IMG/VR virus record: IMGVR_UViG_3300028388_002189
Span: 1 to 64,000 of that record
Direction: 5' to 3' (one strand)
Origin: a virus
DNA length: 64,000 bases
Part shown: positions 1 through 6,754 of the stretch, one piece after another
How the letters are laid out: every line of letters begins with the position of its first letter
Numbering within the stretch: the first letter of the stretch is position 1
Translations under genes and position numbers: made by a program
The notes under the pieces: model-generated
Seen by the model: only the letters and a program-made list of their open reading frames with translations
What the model was told of the DNA's origin: nothing
The model's database searches: none

Positions 1-650
1 GGTGGGTGGAGTTGTTGAAAAGTCTGACATAGTACCGCGCCACCGATCGTTCGTATATTGCGATATGCGCGGCTCTTAGTATCTCGTGGGTGCAAGGGCT
101 ATTCGTGGGGGTGCGAAAGTGAGCGCTCATCGCGTCTCAGCCCCTTGCTTGAAGTCGAACTACCAAAGGTAGGCGGGGCGGTGGGTGTATTTTTGAACAG
201 GGGTACGTTCGCCTCATCGCATTCTCGACCTCCTCATCCCTCGCTCCGCGTGACGGCTCATCCTCACCTGGCAGACCTAGAAAGGTGGAACCCCTTCTAC
301 CTTATGCCACCTTAGCTCGCCACCTGGTGGGGGTCATTTTTGAAGAGTCCTCAGATTGCGCTGTGCGCCACGTTTCGTTTTTAATAGGCACAGCGGGTAT
401 TCGCGAGGGGTCAGAAACGCGCTCTACGCGCTCGCTACGGTGCTCATCGAGGTTGAACCGCCAAAGGTAGGTGGTACGGTGGGTGGTATTTTTTATTGGG
501 CGACTCTCCGCTCATCGCATCCTAGGTACTGAACATTTGTCTTAGCGCCCCCGCTCCTCATCCGACCGCTAGGTCAGTGCGACGTGCCAAGCTCATCAGT
601 ACCGACTCACCACGCCAGATAGGGGGGCGGTATTTTTTTAAACAAAGTTT
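1..650 (+). repeat. Non-coding array of ~150-bp degenerate units with terminator-like ends
   Basis: No convincing gene is seen here. Four units each end in a G-rich block followed by a T-run; the T-runs start at 190, 337, 489 and 633, so the spacing is 147, 152 and 144 nt. Units 1 and 3 share CCAAAGGTAGG followed by CGGTGGGTG; units 2 and 4 have related GGTGGGGGTC and GGGGGGCGGTA blocks. Small stems precede the T-runs, for example CTACC-AAA-GGTAG at 160-172 and ACCGCC/GGTGGT at 457-475. The hexamer CTCATC occurs eight times in 126-597. The units may be tandem small-RNA or attenuator modules; that function is inferred. The two short open frames here look accidental. Confidence 0.5.
10..23 (+). 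repeat. Dispersed 14-bp motif, copy 1
   Basis: Exact AGTTGTTGAAAAGT in non-coding DNA next to GGTGGGTGG, at the left edge of the terminator-studded array. Confidence 0.8.
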
Positions 651-751
651 GAAATAGTTGTTGACCTACGGAACAGAGGTAGGTAGAGTAGATACATAAG
701 GTGCTACGGCGCTCATCAACTAAGCCCCGAGGGGCAGATAAGGAAACAACA

Positions 752-1231
752 ATGGCTACCAAGTTCATCACAGGTGAAGTTAACAAGCTCGCTCATCAAC
801 TCCGCAAGGCATACCCTTCTCTCACCTGGGGGCAGGCATTCCGCTTTGCAATCAAGGGCGTACCCGCGCAACGTTCAATGTACATGAAGGCGACCTCCGT
901 ATTTGGTACTTGGACTCTTCCTTCTCAGCGTAGCCTCGCAGGTCACTTCTGGGCGCTTGCTAAGTCATATGAAGAACTCAACGATGCAGGACGCGCTTAC
1001 AGCTGTAAGCGCGTTGCGGGTCTCCTATATAGCCTATGCGACGAGGGCATCACCCTCACCTTCGGTCAAGCGATCTCTCGCAAGGGATGGGGCGAGTCCA
1101 TTATCTCTGAGATGATCGAGCACTTTGTATGCGGTCTCGACAGTGTAGACACCACTGACCGTATGATGCGCCTTCACACACTCATCCCCTCTCTCCACTC
1201 ACGATACGTTAACCCTCGATGGACCTTCTAA
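752..1231 (+). CDS. Hypothetical phage protein, 159 aa
   Basis: The start is the ATG after an AGGAAAC Shine-Dalgarno; an ATG 17 codons upstream lacks a ribosome site. The protein begins MATKFITGEVNKLAHQLRK and is basic, soluble and rich in Trp, Arg and His. No domain is recognised. It is the first gene of a plus-strand block of small genes, the kind of cluster phages express early. The coding strand is rich in CTCATC-type sequence, like the upstream array. Confidence 0.75.
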   Translation: MATKFITGEVNKLAHQLRKAYPSLTWGQAFRFAIKGVPAQRSMYMKATSVFGTWTLPSQRSLAGHFWALAKSYEELNDAGRAYSCKRVAGLLYSLCDEGITLTFGQAISRKGWGESIISEMIEHFVCGLDSVDTTDRMMRLHTLIPSLHSRYVNPRWTF

Positions 1232-1241
1232 GGAAAACACC

Positions 1242-1580
1242 ATGAGACACCAAAGAACACTCTTCGTTAAAGTCCCTCCCCTCATCACTGATACCTTACA
1301 GTCTATATGGGGCGACGTGATGACCTTACGCCTTGACAGCCAACCAGAACTTCTCGGTATCCCTTGTGGGTGCTACTATGGGAAGAGGGGACGCGCTCTC
1401 TACAACGCGCTCCGCACCACCAAGCGTGAACTCTACATCGAAGGGGGCGAACTCACCGCAGAACTTGACCAAGCCATCGCATGGGCGCGAGGTATACACT
1501 GTGGTCACCCCCGCTCTCCACTAGAGGGAGAGATCACTGACGAGTATTACCGCATCATGACCGCCGCACCTACCGAGTAA
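1242..1580 (+). CDS. Hypothetical phage protein, 112 aa
   Basis: It starts 10 nt after the previous stop with AAGGAAAAC ahead of the ATG, so it is co-transcribed with its neighbour. It is a small soluble protein (MRHQRTLFVKVPPLITDTLQ...) with no signal peptide, membrane segment or motif that I recognise. Antisense open frames in the same place are shadows. Confidence 0.7.
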   Translation: MRHQRTLFVKVPPLITDTLQSIWGDVMTLRLDSQPELLGIPCGCYYGKRGRALYNALRTTKRELYIEGGELTAELDQAIAWARGIHCGHPRSPLEGEITDEYYRIMTAAPTE

Positions 1581-1591
1581 ACACTCTCTCG

Positions 1592-1605
1592 ACTTTTCAA
1601 CAACT
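1592..1605 (-). repeat. Dispersed 14-bp motif, copy 2
   Basis: ACTTTTCAACAACT on the plus strand, in the 47-nt gap between two plus-strand genes, just ahead of the next ribosome-binding site. Confidence 0.8.
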
Positions 1606-1627
1606 CATCTCGATTGGAACAACACAT

Positions 1628-2182
1628 ATGTTACTCCCACCTCAGTATATCTCTGTCATCGAAGACTTTGCGCTCACCACAGAACCGATTAACCTTTGGG
1701 TATACCAGTGTTCTGAGGAGTGCAGCTTTCACGCTCCCGAAGAACTCTCCATCTTTGACTACGAACTCAATGAACAAGAGCGCCAAGAATATTCGCTCGT
1801 ATTCAAAAAGCGACATCGTGCTTATGGTATGTATTCGTTTACGAACGAAGGACCACTATACATCGGTATGGGTGCCACAGAAGAGGAAGCCCTTGCACAT
1901 GGCGTGTACCAAATTGTGCGCAAAGAACACTGGGATGGCGGACTTCCCTTCTCCCCTTCCATCGAGTACACAGAAGCATGGATCTCTTATGATGGTAAAG
2001 AGTGTCTGCCTGCACTCTTCGCACCTAAAGTAATGGATGATGAAGAGCTAGGAGAATACAAGGGACTCGACCATGTGTGGTCTGTAGAGTATGCGCCTAA
2101 TCAGTTCCTGTGGGCGAGTGAATATGTAGACGCAGTAGAGACCTTGCTCCTCAATCTCCCAGAGTCTTACGAGGTACACTAA
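1628..2182 (+). CDS. Hypothetical acidic phage protein, 184 aa
   Basis: ATG preceded by GGAAC. The protein is acidic, with clusters such as EELSIFDYELNEQERQE and many aromatic residues, and is predicted to be soluble. No known domain is visible. The stop overlaps the next start (TAATG), so the two genes are translationally coupled. Confidence 0.75.
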   Translation: MLLPPQYISVIEDFALTTEPINLWVYQCSEECSFHAPEELSIFDYELNEQERQEYSLVFKKRHRAYGMYSFTNEGPLYIGMGATEEEALAHGVYQIVRKEHWDGGLPFSPSIEYTEAWISYDGKECLPALFAPKVMDDEELGEYKGLDHVWSVEYAPNQFLWASEYVDAVETLLLNLPESYEVH

Positions 2183-2385
2183 TGACCTGTATAGAAATAG
2201 ATGCAATAACCGCGCTCCTCACCGAGATGACTAAACCCGCACCCGCTTCTCGATGGTCTGTTGTGCGACAGTTTGAAGTAGATGAGGGCATGGCGCTTGT
2301 TATCTACGTCGATGAGCTAGAAGCGAATATGATTGTCCTGCGCACAGAAGATGAGGAGGGCAAAGCGAGCTACGCTCTCGTATAG
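2182..2385 (+). CDS. Hypothetical small phage protein, 67 aa
   Basis: The ATG shares one base with the preceding stop codon (TAATG). The product is short, acidic and soluble (MTCIEIDAITALLTEMTKPA...). The family is not recognised. Its place in a coupled string of genes is the main support that it is real. Confidence 0.65.
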   Translation: MTCIEIDAITALLTEMTKPAPASRWSVVRQFEVDEGMALVIYVDELEANMIVLRTEDEEGKASYALV

Positions 2386-2422
2386 TATAATAGACTCATC
2401 ACCAAGCGAGGAAGATGAGCCT

Positions 2423-2758
2423 ATGGATATTATCGTGGATACTGATCTGGCAAAGGACATGGGCATCATCGCCCTGTGTTTACCTGTTATACCTACAACC
2501 TGTATGACCGCTCGCCACTATGGGATCATGCTAGAGAAGGTCAGCGCAGAACTGATGAGTGCGGTTGATGATATTACACAACTCGCCGCTTCAATGGGTT
2601 GCACCTTAGTCACCTCGCCTGTACAAGTCTTCCCCTCTTCGATGAGGAGATACAAGGTAGGCGATAAGACCTCTAGTGATTATATACTGCTAGGTGTGAC
2701 ACTCCGGTGTACACCAAAGTCAAAGGCTGAAGAGGTGATAAACGCGCTCTTCTCATAA
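2423..2758 (+). CDS. Hypothetical phage protein, 111 aa
   Basis: The ATG follows GAGGAAGATGAG, a good ribosome site; the open frame extends further upstream but overlaps the previous gene. It begins MDIIVDTDLAKDMGIIALCL and has alternating hydrophobic and charged stretches consistent with a small alpha/beta protein. Function unknown. It is the last gene before a long non-coding stretch. Confidence 0.65.
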   Translation: MDIIVDTDLAKDMGIIALCLPVIPTTCMTARHYGIMLEKVSAELMSAVDDITQLAASMGCTLVTSPVQVFPSSMRRYKVGDKTSSDYILLGVTLRCTPKSKAEEVINALFS

Positions 2759-3357
2759 GATGTAGGCAACCGCCCTACAACACTAACTTGCTTTTTATAC
2801 TTCCCACGGGGCAAACCGTACTCGATGACGCTATAATGCGGACTTGTATTTTTGCACTAACCAAGAGGTTGAACACCATCGTGATGACTATGAGTAGCAA
2901 ACAGGGTGTGAAGAGCCGATTTCGACCTATTTTGACCTTGAGGAGCACCTGTAAAAACTTTTCTGAGGTTAACCTTCGATATAAATATATTTCCGAATGT
3001 CAGGTTTCAGACACTTTTTACACCGCCTCTGCCTGCACAAACCCTCAAAATGCCGTTGTCAAAAACGACGACTATAGCGTCATCCATCGCGCTCGCTAGA
3101 CACCAACCGAGGGTATTTAAAGAGTAAGAGGAGGGTCTGAGGTGTTTGATTGGGTGTATTTGAGTGAGTGTACGTTTAGAGTGTGTGACGTAGAGTCTTA
3201 TGTGTATGTGGGGTGTATACTTTGTATATGATAATGTTTGTTTAGCGGTGCTGTGGGTGTATATATTCTTTATACTTCATGGGGGAGGGTGTACTCTACG
3301 CGCTCATATGTCTATGGGGTATCGTATGAATATGTATAGGGGAGTTATTTTAATATT
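2759..3357 (+). other. 600-nt non-coding stretch, strongly G/T-skewed in its right half
   Basis: No supported gene; a 103-codon open frame at 2788-3099 lacks a ribosome site and looks like chance. From about 3115 the plus strand is nearly free of C (roughly one base in fifteen) and rich in GTGT/TATG runs. Such skew is typical of leader, origin or regulatory DNA. TATAAT (2832-2837) and TATAAATA (2980-2987) occur but lack a matching -35. The stretch immediately precedes the kinase-like gene at 3358. Confidence 0.5.
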
Positions 3358-3981
3358 GTGAGTATATATGACCTTACGCGCCGCCATGCGCGAATTTGTC
3401 TTGAAGGTGAACCTGGTAGTAACCTTGGCGCGTTTGTGCATCACCTCGCCTCGATCTATACAGCACCGTTTAGTTGCTGGGAGAGAGGTTCTATGAGCCA
3501 TACCTTCTTAGACGGTATAGAGATGCCCTTCTCTGAATGGAAGGATTTGATTGATCTCTACCTTGATGAGTGGTGCCAATCGCCCAAAAATACAATAACC
3601 GCGATTGCGCCGACTAAACACTTTGTCTTCTATGAGCGTAGCGTTTGGTCTCTAGAAGTCTTGCTTAACTATAACTACTGCATATACGCCATAAGTAACG
3701 CTGACTATTTAGCCGCGCTTCATCACTTGAACAATCGGCTACAGGATGAAGAATACCCAGAGGTGATTGTCTACTTTGAGCCTACTGAGTCTGAAAGCCC
3801 GCTGCCTAAACGATCACGACAACTTCTGCTCAACGCTTATAAGAAATGGCTGTCAAGCATGGAACGTCGAGGTGTTACTCTCATTGAAGTCAAAGATCGA
3901 CGAGCTAATGTATATGGATGGGAAGCGAACCTCGTAGCAGAGGTTGAGAATAGATCCCCCTTACCGCCATGTACACTATAA
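3358..3981 (+). CDS. Degenerate deoxynucleoside/thymidylate-kinase-like protein, 207 aa
   Basis: GTG start, with GGGGAG about 14 nt upstream, so the start is uncertain. Residues 12-23 (ICLEGEPGSNLG) sit where dNK-family P-loops read GNIGSGKS, but the catalytic Lys/Ser are gone. FYERSVWS matches the family (D/E)RS motif and PEVIVYF matches the PD-(L/V)-I-x-YL strand. Total length is that of a dNK. This suggests a kinase fold without normal ATP binding, perhaps a regulator or a pseudo-enzyme. A second protein of the same type lies at 6146-6754. The family assignment is inferred from motif order only. Confidence 0.5.
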   Translation: MSIYDLTRRHARICLEGEPGSNLGAFVHHLASIYTAPFSCWERGSMSHTFLDGIEMPFSEWKDLIDLYLDEWCQSPKNTITAIAPTKHFVFYERSVWSLEVLLNYNYCIYAISNADYLAALHHLNNRLQDEEYPEVIVYFEPTESESPLPKRSRQLLLNAYKKWLSSMERRGVTLIEVKDRRANVYGWEANLVAEVENRSPLPPCTL

Positions 3982-3983
3982 AA

Positions 3984-3997
3984 ACTTTTCAACAACT
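3984..3997 (-). repeat. Dispersed 14-bp motif, copy 3
   Basis: ACTTTTCAACAACT begins 3 nt after the stop of the kinase-like gene and precedes the next ribosome site. Confidence 0.8.
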
Positions 3998-4015
3998 TTT
4001 CTGAAAGACGTAAAG

Positions 4016-4177
4016 ATGAAAAAACCCGCATCAAAATTTAACTACACAATACACAATCTTATTGCTCACCCCTTGATGGAAATTTTCCATCTTATAGGGT
4101 TTACTGAACTAGGTAATAAGATACATGACATGACATTACCAAGGGAAAGAGACACTGATGAAGATATTGAACGGTGA
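4016..4177 (+). CDS. Small conserved-looking phage protein, 53 aa
   Basis: The ATG follows GAAAGACGTAAAG. The sequence contains NLIAHPLMEIFHLIG...ELGNKIHDMTLP, a pattern I associate with short phage proteins ('NLxAHPL...LG..IHD.T.P') of unknown role. There is one moderately hydrophobic central helix. A longer in-frame start at 3944 would overlap the previous gene and has no ribosome site. Confidence 0.65.
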   Translation: MKKPASKFNYTIHNLIAHPLMEIFHLIGFTELGNKIHDMTLPRERDTDEDIER

Positions 4178-4250
4178 TAGTCTTGAAGTTCTCAAGTCTG
4201 TCGAAGAGGTGCGTGAAGCCTTACCCTTGTTTGAAGGTTTCGACATTTAG
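4158..4250 (+). CDS. 30-aa ORF resembling the first residues of an amino-methyltransferase
   Basis: It overlaps the end of the previous gene by 20 nt. The translation starts MKILNGDSLEVLKSV, very like the N-terminal SAM-binding strand of N4C/N6A DNA methyltransferases ('xxxxGDxLEVLxxLP'), then stops after 30 codons without any catalytic DPPY. It could be a remnant of a lost methyltransferase or an unrelated micro-ORF. Short length makes this weak. Confidence 0.3.
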   Translation: MKILNGDSLEVLKSVEEVREALPLFEGFDI

Positions 4251-4291
4251 CGCTTGACTAACCTAAACTCAGTGTGCAGTTTATGGTTGTG

Positions 4292-4342
4292 CTGCCTTTG
4301 AACTTAACTTTTTTTGGTGAGTTCCTTGACGCACAAAGGCAG
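4292..4342. other. Long-loop inverted repeat
   Basis: CTGCCTTTG at 4292-4300 pairs with CAAAGGCAG at 4334-4342, enclosing a loop with a seven-T run. It lies between the last plus-strand gene and the convergent terminator. Possibly an additional weak terminator or an RNA structure. Confidence 0.4.
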
Positions 4343-4352
4343 GTTCATTGAT

Positions 4353-4403
4353 CCCATATACTATCTTGGTTATTTGGTTGTTAAACCAAGGTAGTGTATG
4401 GGG
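4353..4403. terminator. Strong bidirectional hairpin terminator between convergent genes
   Basis: A 19-bp stem: CCCATATACTATCTTGGTT (4353-4371) pairs with AACCAAGGTAGTGTATGGG (4384-4402) with only two G-U wobbles, leaving a 12-nt loop. It is followed by CACTTTT on the plus strand. It sits exactly where plus-strand genes on the left meet the minus-strand cyclase cassette on the right. Confidence 0.8.
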
Positions 4404-4404
4404 C

Positions 4405-4418
4405 ACTTTTCAACAACT
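4405..4418 (-). repeat. Dispersed 14-bp motif, copy 4
   Basis: ACTTTTCAACAACT lies between the terminator stem and the stop codon of the two-TM gene, so it immediately abuts a transcription end. Confidence 0.85.
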
Positions 4419-4874
4419 TTAGACTTTCTTGTCTCGGTCGACGTTAGGCAACCAAGCCTCAATGTCTGGTTCAAGAACAACATCTTCTGGCTTCTTCTTG
4501 GTAGCCACATTTTCTCCCATGAACAAAGAGAGTTTGTTGATCACTGCTGCTTGTAGGTCACTGATCTGATCGTTCTTGATTTGTAACTGTATCTGTGCAT
4601 CACGGAGTCGAGCGATTAATGCTGCTCTGTCTGCGTCAGACTTAGATAGCTTTTCGCGAAGTTCTTCGACTTCCGAAGGATCTCGACCGCTTGCTATTGC
4701 CATCATCGACGAGATACTACCTGTTAGTACACCTAAGATACCAACAAGAACGTCTCGGTTCTTTGGTTCAATCTTAATATAGCTTAAGAACAGGATAAGT
4801 CCCACCATGATGATGAGAAACACTACTGAGAACCACCATCCTCTTTTTGCTTTTATCTCTTGATAGTCTTCCAT
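4419..4874 (-). CDS. Two-helix membrane protein with C-terminal coiled coil, paired with nucleotide cyclase, 151 aa
   Basis: The ATG (MEDYQEIKAKRGWW) overlaps the cyclase stop (TAATG), so both are made together. TM1 is about residues 14-34 and TM2 about 41-63, followed by a heptad-rich segment (SEVEELREKLSKSDADRAAL) and an acidic tail. Its topology is compatible with a holin, or with a membrane effector/partner of the cyclase. There is no cyclic-nucleotide-binding domain that I recognise. In Pycsar defence a cyclase is paired with a membrane effector; the analogy here rests on context and topology only. Confidence 0.7.
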   Translation of the reverse strand: MEDYQEIKAKRGWWFSVVFLIIMVGLILFLSYIKIEPKNRDVLVGILGVLTGSISSMMAIASGRDPSEVEELREKLSKSDADRAALIARLRDAQIQLQIKNDQISDLQAAVINKLSLFMGENVATKKKPEDVVLEPDIEAWLPNVDRDKKV

Positions 4875-5737
4875 TATTTGACTCCGATATCTTCTAGTAC
4901 GCCCTTCCAAGCGCTTTTGACGAGCTCTACAAAGAAGTCTATGTAATCCACCCACCAAAACAGCCAATCATGTCCCCACATTTTACGGACGTTTGGATTA
5001 CTAAGGGCAGGGTACGCTTCTATAAATAACCAAACGACTATAATAAACGCAGTTCTAGTAATGCACCACCAAATCCACTCTTTGATTGCACGATCTCTCG
5101 CTCTCTTTTTGATCTTCTTTGGACCGCCCAGTCGCTTAACCTTCTCTACACTAGGCGGAGGCTGAAGAGATTCTATTGTAGTCCCTACAGCATACAGATC
5201 TTGTGGCTGTTTTATGCCTTTGAACTTGTAAAGACCAACGCAAGCATATCTTGTGTTATCGGGCGTAAAGAGGTTCGTTCTCCCCCTCACTGCTCGCATA
5301 GCATCTCTTGTCAACAAGACTTGTCCTGCTCTGCAAACACTCATTGTCCGAGCAGTTATATTCTTGGCTAACCCTTCTAGTTCGATTCGCTTTGCACCCA
5401 CTCCGACATACAAGTCGTCTTGTACGACCTCAACTACCTTTGCCCAATGAACACCTACGCGAGTGTTTAGTTTAGTTTTTGGAGGGATCGTCAGTTGGTA
5501 GTGTAGGCAGAAGTTGACAGCATTGATGGGTCTTTCAAAAGACAACAAAAATCCATCTGATCGATCGATTTCTCTGCCTTGGAACTTGTAAAGCAAAGAC
5601 CTGGTTAGCTTGTCGTGGTACTGCAACCACTCAGCGGCTCTTCGTGCGCCAACCTTCTCAACGAAGGCAGTGCTTCCTATGATGTCTATTAGTACGATCG
5701 CTAAGACTCTTTCATTGAACTCCATCGCTTGGCTCAC
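4874..5737 (-). CDS. Class III (adenylate/guanylate-type) nucleotide cyclase with C-terminal membrane anchor, 287 aa
   Basis: The catalytic cyclase homology domain spans about residues 9-185. LIDIIGSTAF carries metal-binding Asp18; RSDGFLLSF carries the second Asp61 of the usual GDG(F/V) loop; RVGVHWAKV follows. GLAKNITARTMS is a variant of the NxxAR transition-state loop with Thr in place of Asn and Arg retained. FKGIKQPQDLYAV closes the domain. A basic linker leads to a membrane segment near 222-243. It should make a cyclic nucleotide; cAMP, cGMP or a pyrimidine product cannot be told apart by eye. GTG start, or ATG four codons later. Coupled to the two-TM gene. Confidence 0.85.
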   Translation of the reverse strand: MSQAMEFNERVLAIVLIDIIGSTAFVEKVGARRAAEWLQYHDKLTRSLLYKFQGREIDRSDGFLLSFERPINAVNFCLHYQLTIPPKTKLNTRVGVHWAKVVEVVQDDLYVGVGAKRIELEGLAKNITARTMSVCRAGQVLLTRDAMRAVRGRTNLFTPDNTRYACVGLYKFKGIKQPQDLYAVGTTIESLQPPPSVEKVKRLGGPKKIKKRARDRAIKEWIWWCITRTAFIIVVWLFIEAYPALSNPNVRKMWGHDWLFWWVDYIDFFVELVKSAWKGVLEDIGVK

Positions 5738-5963
5738 AGACTATGCAGTCACAAATTTCAACTTGACAGCACGAACACATTAGGGAGCAATCACACTGAG
5801 AATCTTCACAGTTATGAGGAGGATGAACATAGCATGGGCACTGATCTGGACTTAAGCCACACAGAGCACAAATAGTCTCGTCGAGGTCTTCCATATCTTC
5901 AGTGAAGTCCCTAAGAGAATCTGTTATGTATTCATCTGTTTTTAGGTGGCTGAAGTCTTCCAT
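5712..5963 (-). CDS. Cysteine-rich, probably metal-binding protein, 83 aa
   Basis: GGAGGTGTTAT is an excellent Shine-Dalgarno ahead of the ATG. The N-terminal half is acidic. The C-terminal half carries a dense series of Cys (CALC, CPC, CDC, CSCC, CDC, C) plus His, which suggests zinc or Fe-S binding. The end overlaps the cyclase start by 26 nt, so it belongs to the same transcript. I do not recognise the family. It is the first gene of the cassette and could be its sensor or regulator (inference). Confidence 0.7.
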   Translation of the reverse strand: MEDFSHLKTDEYITDSLRDFTEDMEDLDETICALCGLSPDQCPCYVHPPHNCEDSQCDCSLMCSCCQVEICDCIVCEPSDGVQ

Positions 5964-5980
5964 ATAACACCTCCACCAAC

Positions 5981-6009
5981 ATTATACTAGACATAGAAGA
6001 AAGAGACAC
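5981..6009 (-). promoter_or_regulatory. Probable promoter of the cyclase cassette
   Basis: A perfect TATAAT -10 (plus-strand ATTATA at 5981-5986) lies 18 nt before the start codon of the Cys-rich gene; the hexamer 17 nt further up (GTGTCT) is a poor -35. It is the only intergenic gap ahead of this three-gene unit. Confidence 0.45.
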
Positions 6010-6018
6010 TACACTTTT

Positions 6019-6138
6019 ATGAGTCATATTTTTAACCTTAAAGTAACTTTTTACAAAAACAGGTACGATGGTATAGGTCTGATTGAAAAGTCTCCACAGA
6101 AGTCAAAATATGAACTCGTTTATGAGTTAAAGGATTAG
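6019..6138 (+). CDS. Putative 39-aa phage protein
   Basis: ATG...TAG open frame (MSHIFNLKVTFYKNRYDGIGLI...). It sits just ahead of the kinase-like gene with 7 nt between them, in the divergent gap. Lys/Tyr-rich and soluble. Its ribosome site is weak (AGAGACAC), so the support is position and amino acid composition only. Confidence 0.4.
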   Translation: MSHIFNLKVTFYKNRYDGIGLIEKSPQKSKYELVYELKD

Positions 6139-6145
6139 GTAGAGT

Positions 6146-6754
6146 ATGAGGATAATGCTAGAAGGCGTTTGGGGATCCACTGTTGATCATTTACTTGAAG
6201 AGATCATTCGGAGACAAGAGTTCAACTACGACAAGGTTAGTGTATGTATTCCGCCTCCGCCCTTTAATGGAATACGCGGTTGGACTTACGCGCTTACAGA
6301 GAACATGAGACTTTGGCGCGAACATGACGAACAAAACAACAAGATCACTCTTTATCAACATGGTGTATGGTCTAGTTATGCATTCGCCAAAGCTCTTGTA
6401 GGCGATTCACAACTTGAACAAGATGAAATAGATCTATTCAGAGAGATGACTGAAGGTATCGCTGAAGTACACGAACTCCCAGACGTCATTGTCTTCTGCC
6501 ATGACTTCCCCAAGGCATCGTTACAAAGACTTGAAGAGAGAGAGTCAGTGTTGAAAGACTTGTCCATAGAGGATCTTCAACGAACAAGTACCTCTCTTAT
6601 TGAATGGCTTGATGTTATGATAAACAAGGGAGTCAAAGTGGTGGAAATCCCACCACCATACAAGAATGATATCGAGTCATGGACACGATCAGCACTTGTT
6701 ACACTCAAAGAAGTTTTCAACAACTATGGAGTTGACCATGCAAGCAGAGATTGA
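6146..6754 (+). CDS. Second degenerate deoxynucleoside-kinase-like protein, 202 aa
   Basis: GGTAGAGT precedes the ATG. IMLEGVWGSTVDHLLEEI lies at the P-loop position of dNK/thymidylate kinases but lacks the GK(S/T). LYQHGVWSSYAFAKAL aligns with the 'DRSxxSxxxF' region, though the D/E-R-S itself is lost. LPDVIVFCHDFPKASLQRLEERE matches the 'PDxxIxLxxxxExxxxRixxR' region. Like the protein at 3358-3981 it looks like a kinase fold that lost catalysis, with a separate history. The two are too different to be a recent duplication. Confidence 0.5.
   Translation: MRIMLEGVWGSTVDHLLEEIIRRQEFNYDKVSVCIPPPPFNGIRGWTYALTENMRLWREHDEQNNKITLYQHGVWSSYAFAKALVGDSQLEQDEIDLFREMTEGIAEVHELPDVIVFCHDFPKASLQRLEERESVLKDLSIEDLQRTSTSLIEWLDVMINKGVKVVEIPPPYKNDIESWTRSALVTLKEVFNNYGVDHASRD
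6712..6725 (-). repeat. Dispersed 14-bp motif, copy 5
   Basis: AGTTTTCAACAACT (the C variant) lies in the 3' end of the kinase-like gene, read as F-N-N-Y, 12 nt before the next start codon. Confidence 0.8.

Noticed and set aside
58-470. Two plus-strand open frames (85 and 61 aa) in the left-end array
   Set aside because: No ribosome site, low-complexity translation and they cross several terminator-like elements; likely chance.
1-650. CRISPR array or tRNA cluster
   Set aside because: Units are 144-152 nt and diverged, without identical short repeats and spacers, and no cloverleaf or TTC-loop was found.
656-664. Partial 14-bp motif AGTTGTTGA
   Set aside because: Only 9 of 14 positions match; similar partials at 15977 and 31468 were also excluded.
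2980-2987. T4-type late promoter TATAAATA
   Set aside because: Single isolated hit not followed by a gene, so the T4 late system cannot be claimed.
2788-3099. 103-aa plus-strand frame
   Set aside because: No ribosome site and no protein-like composition; coincides with regulatory DNA.
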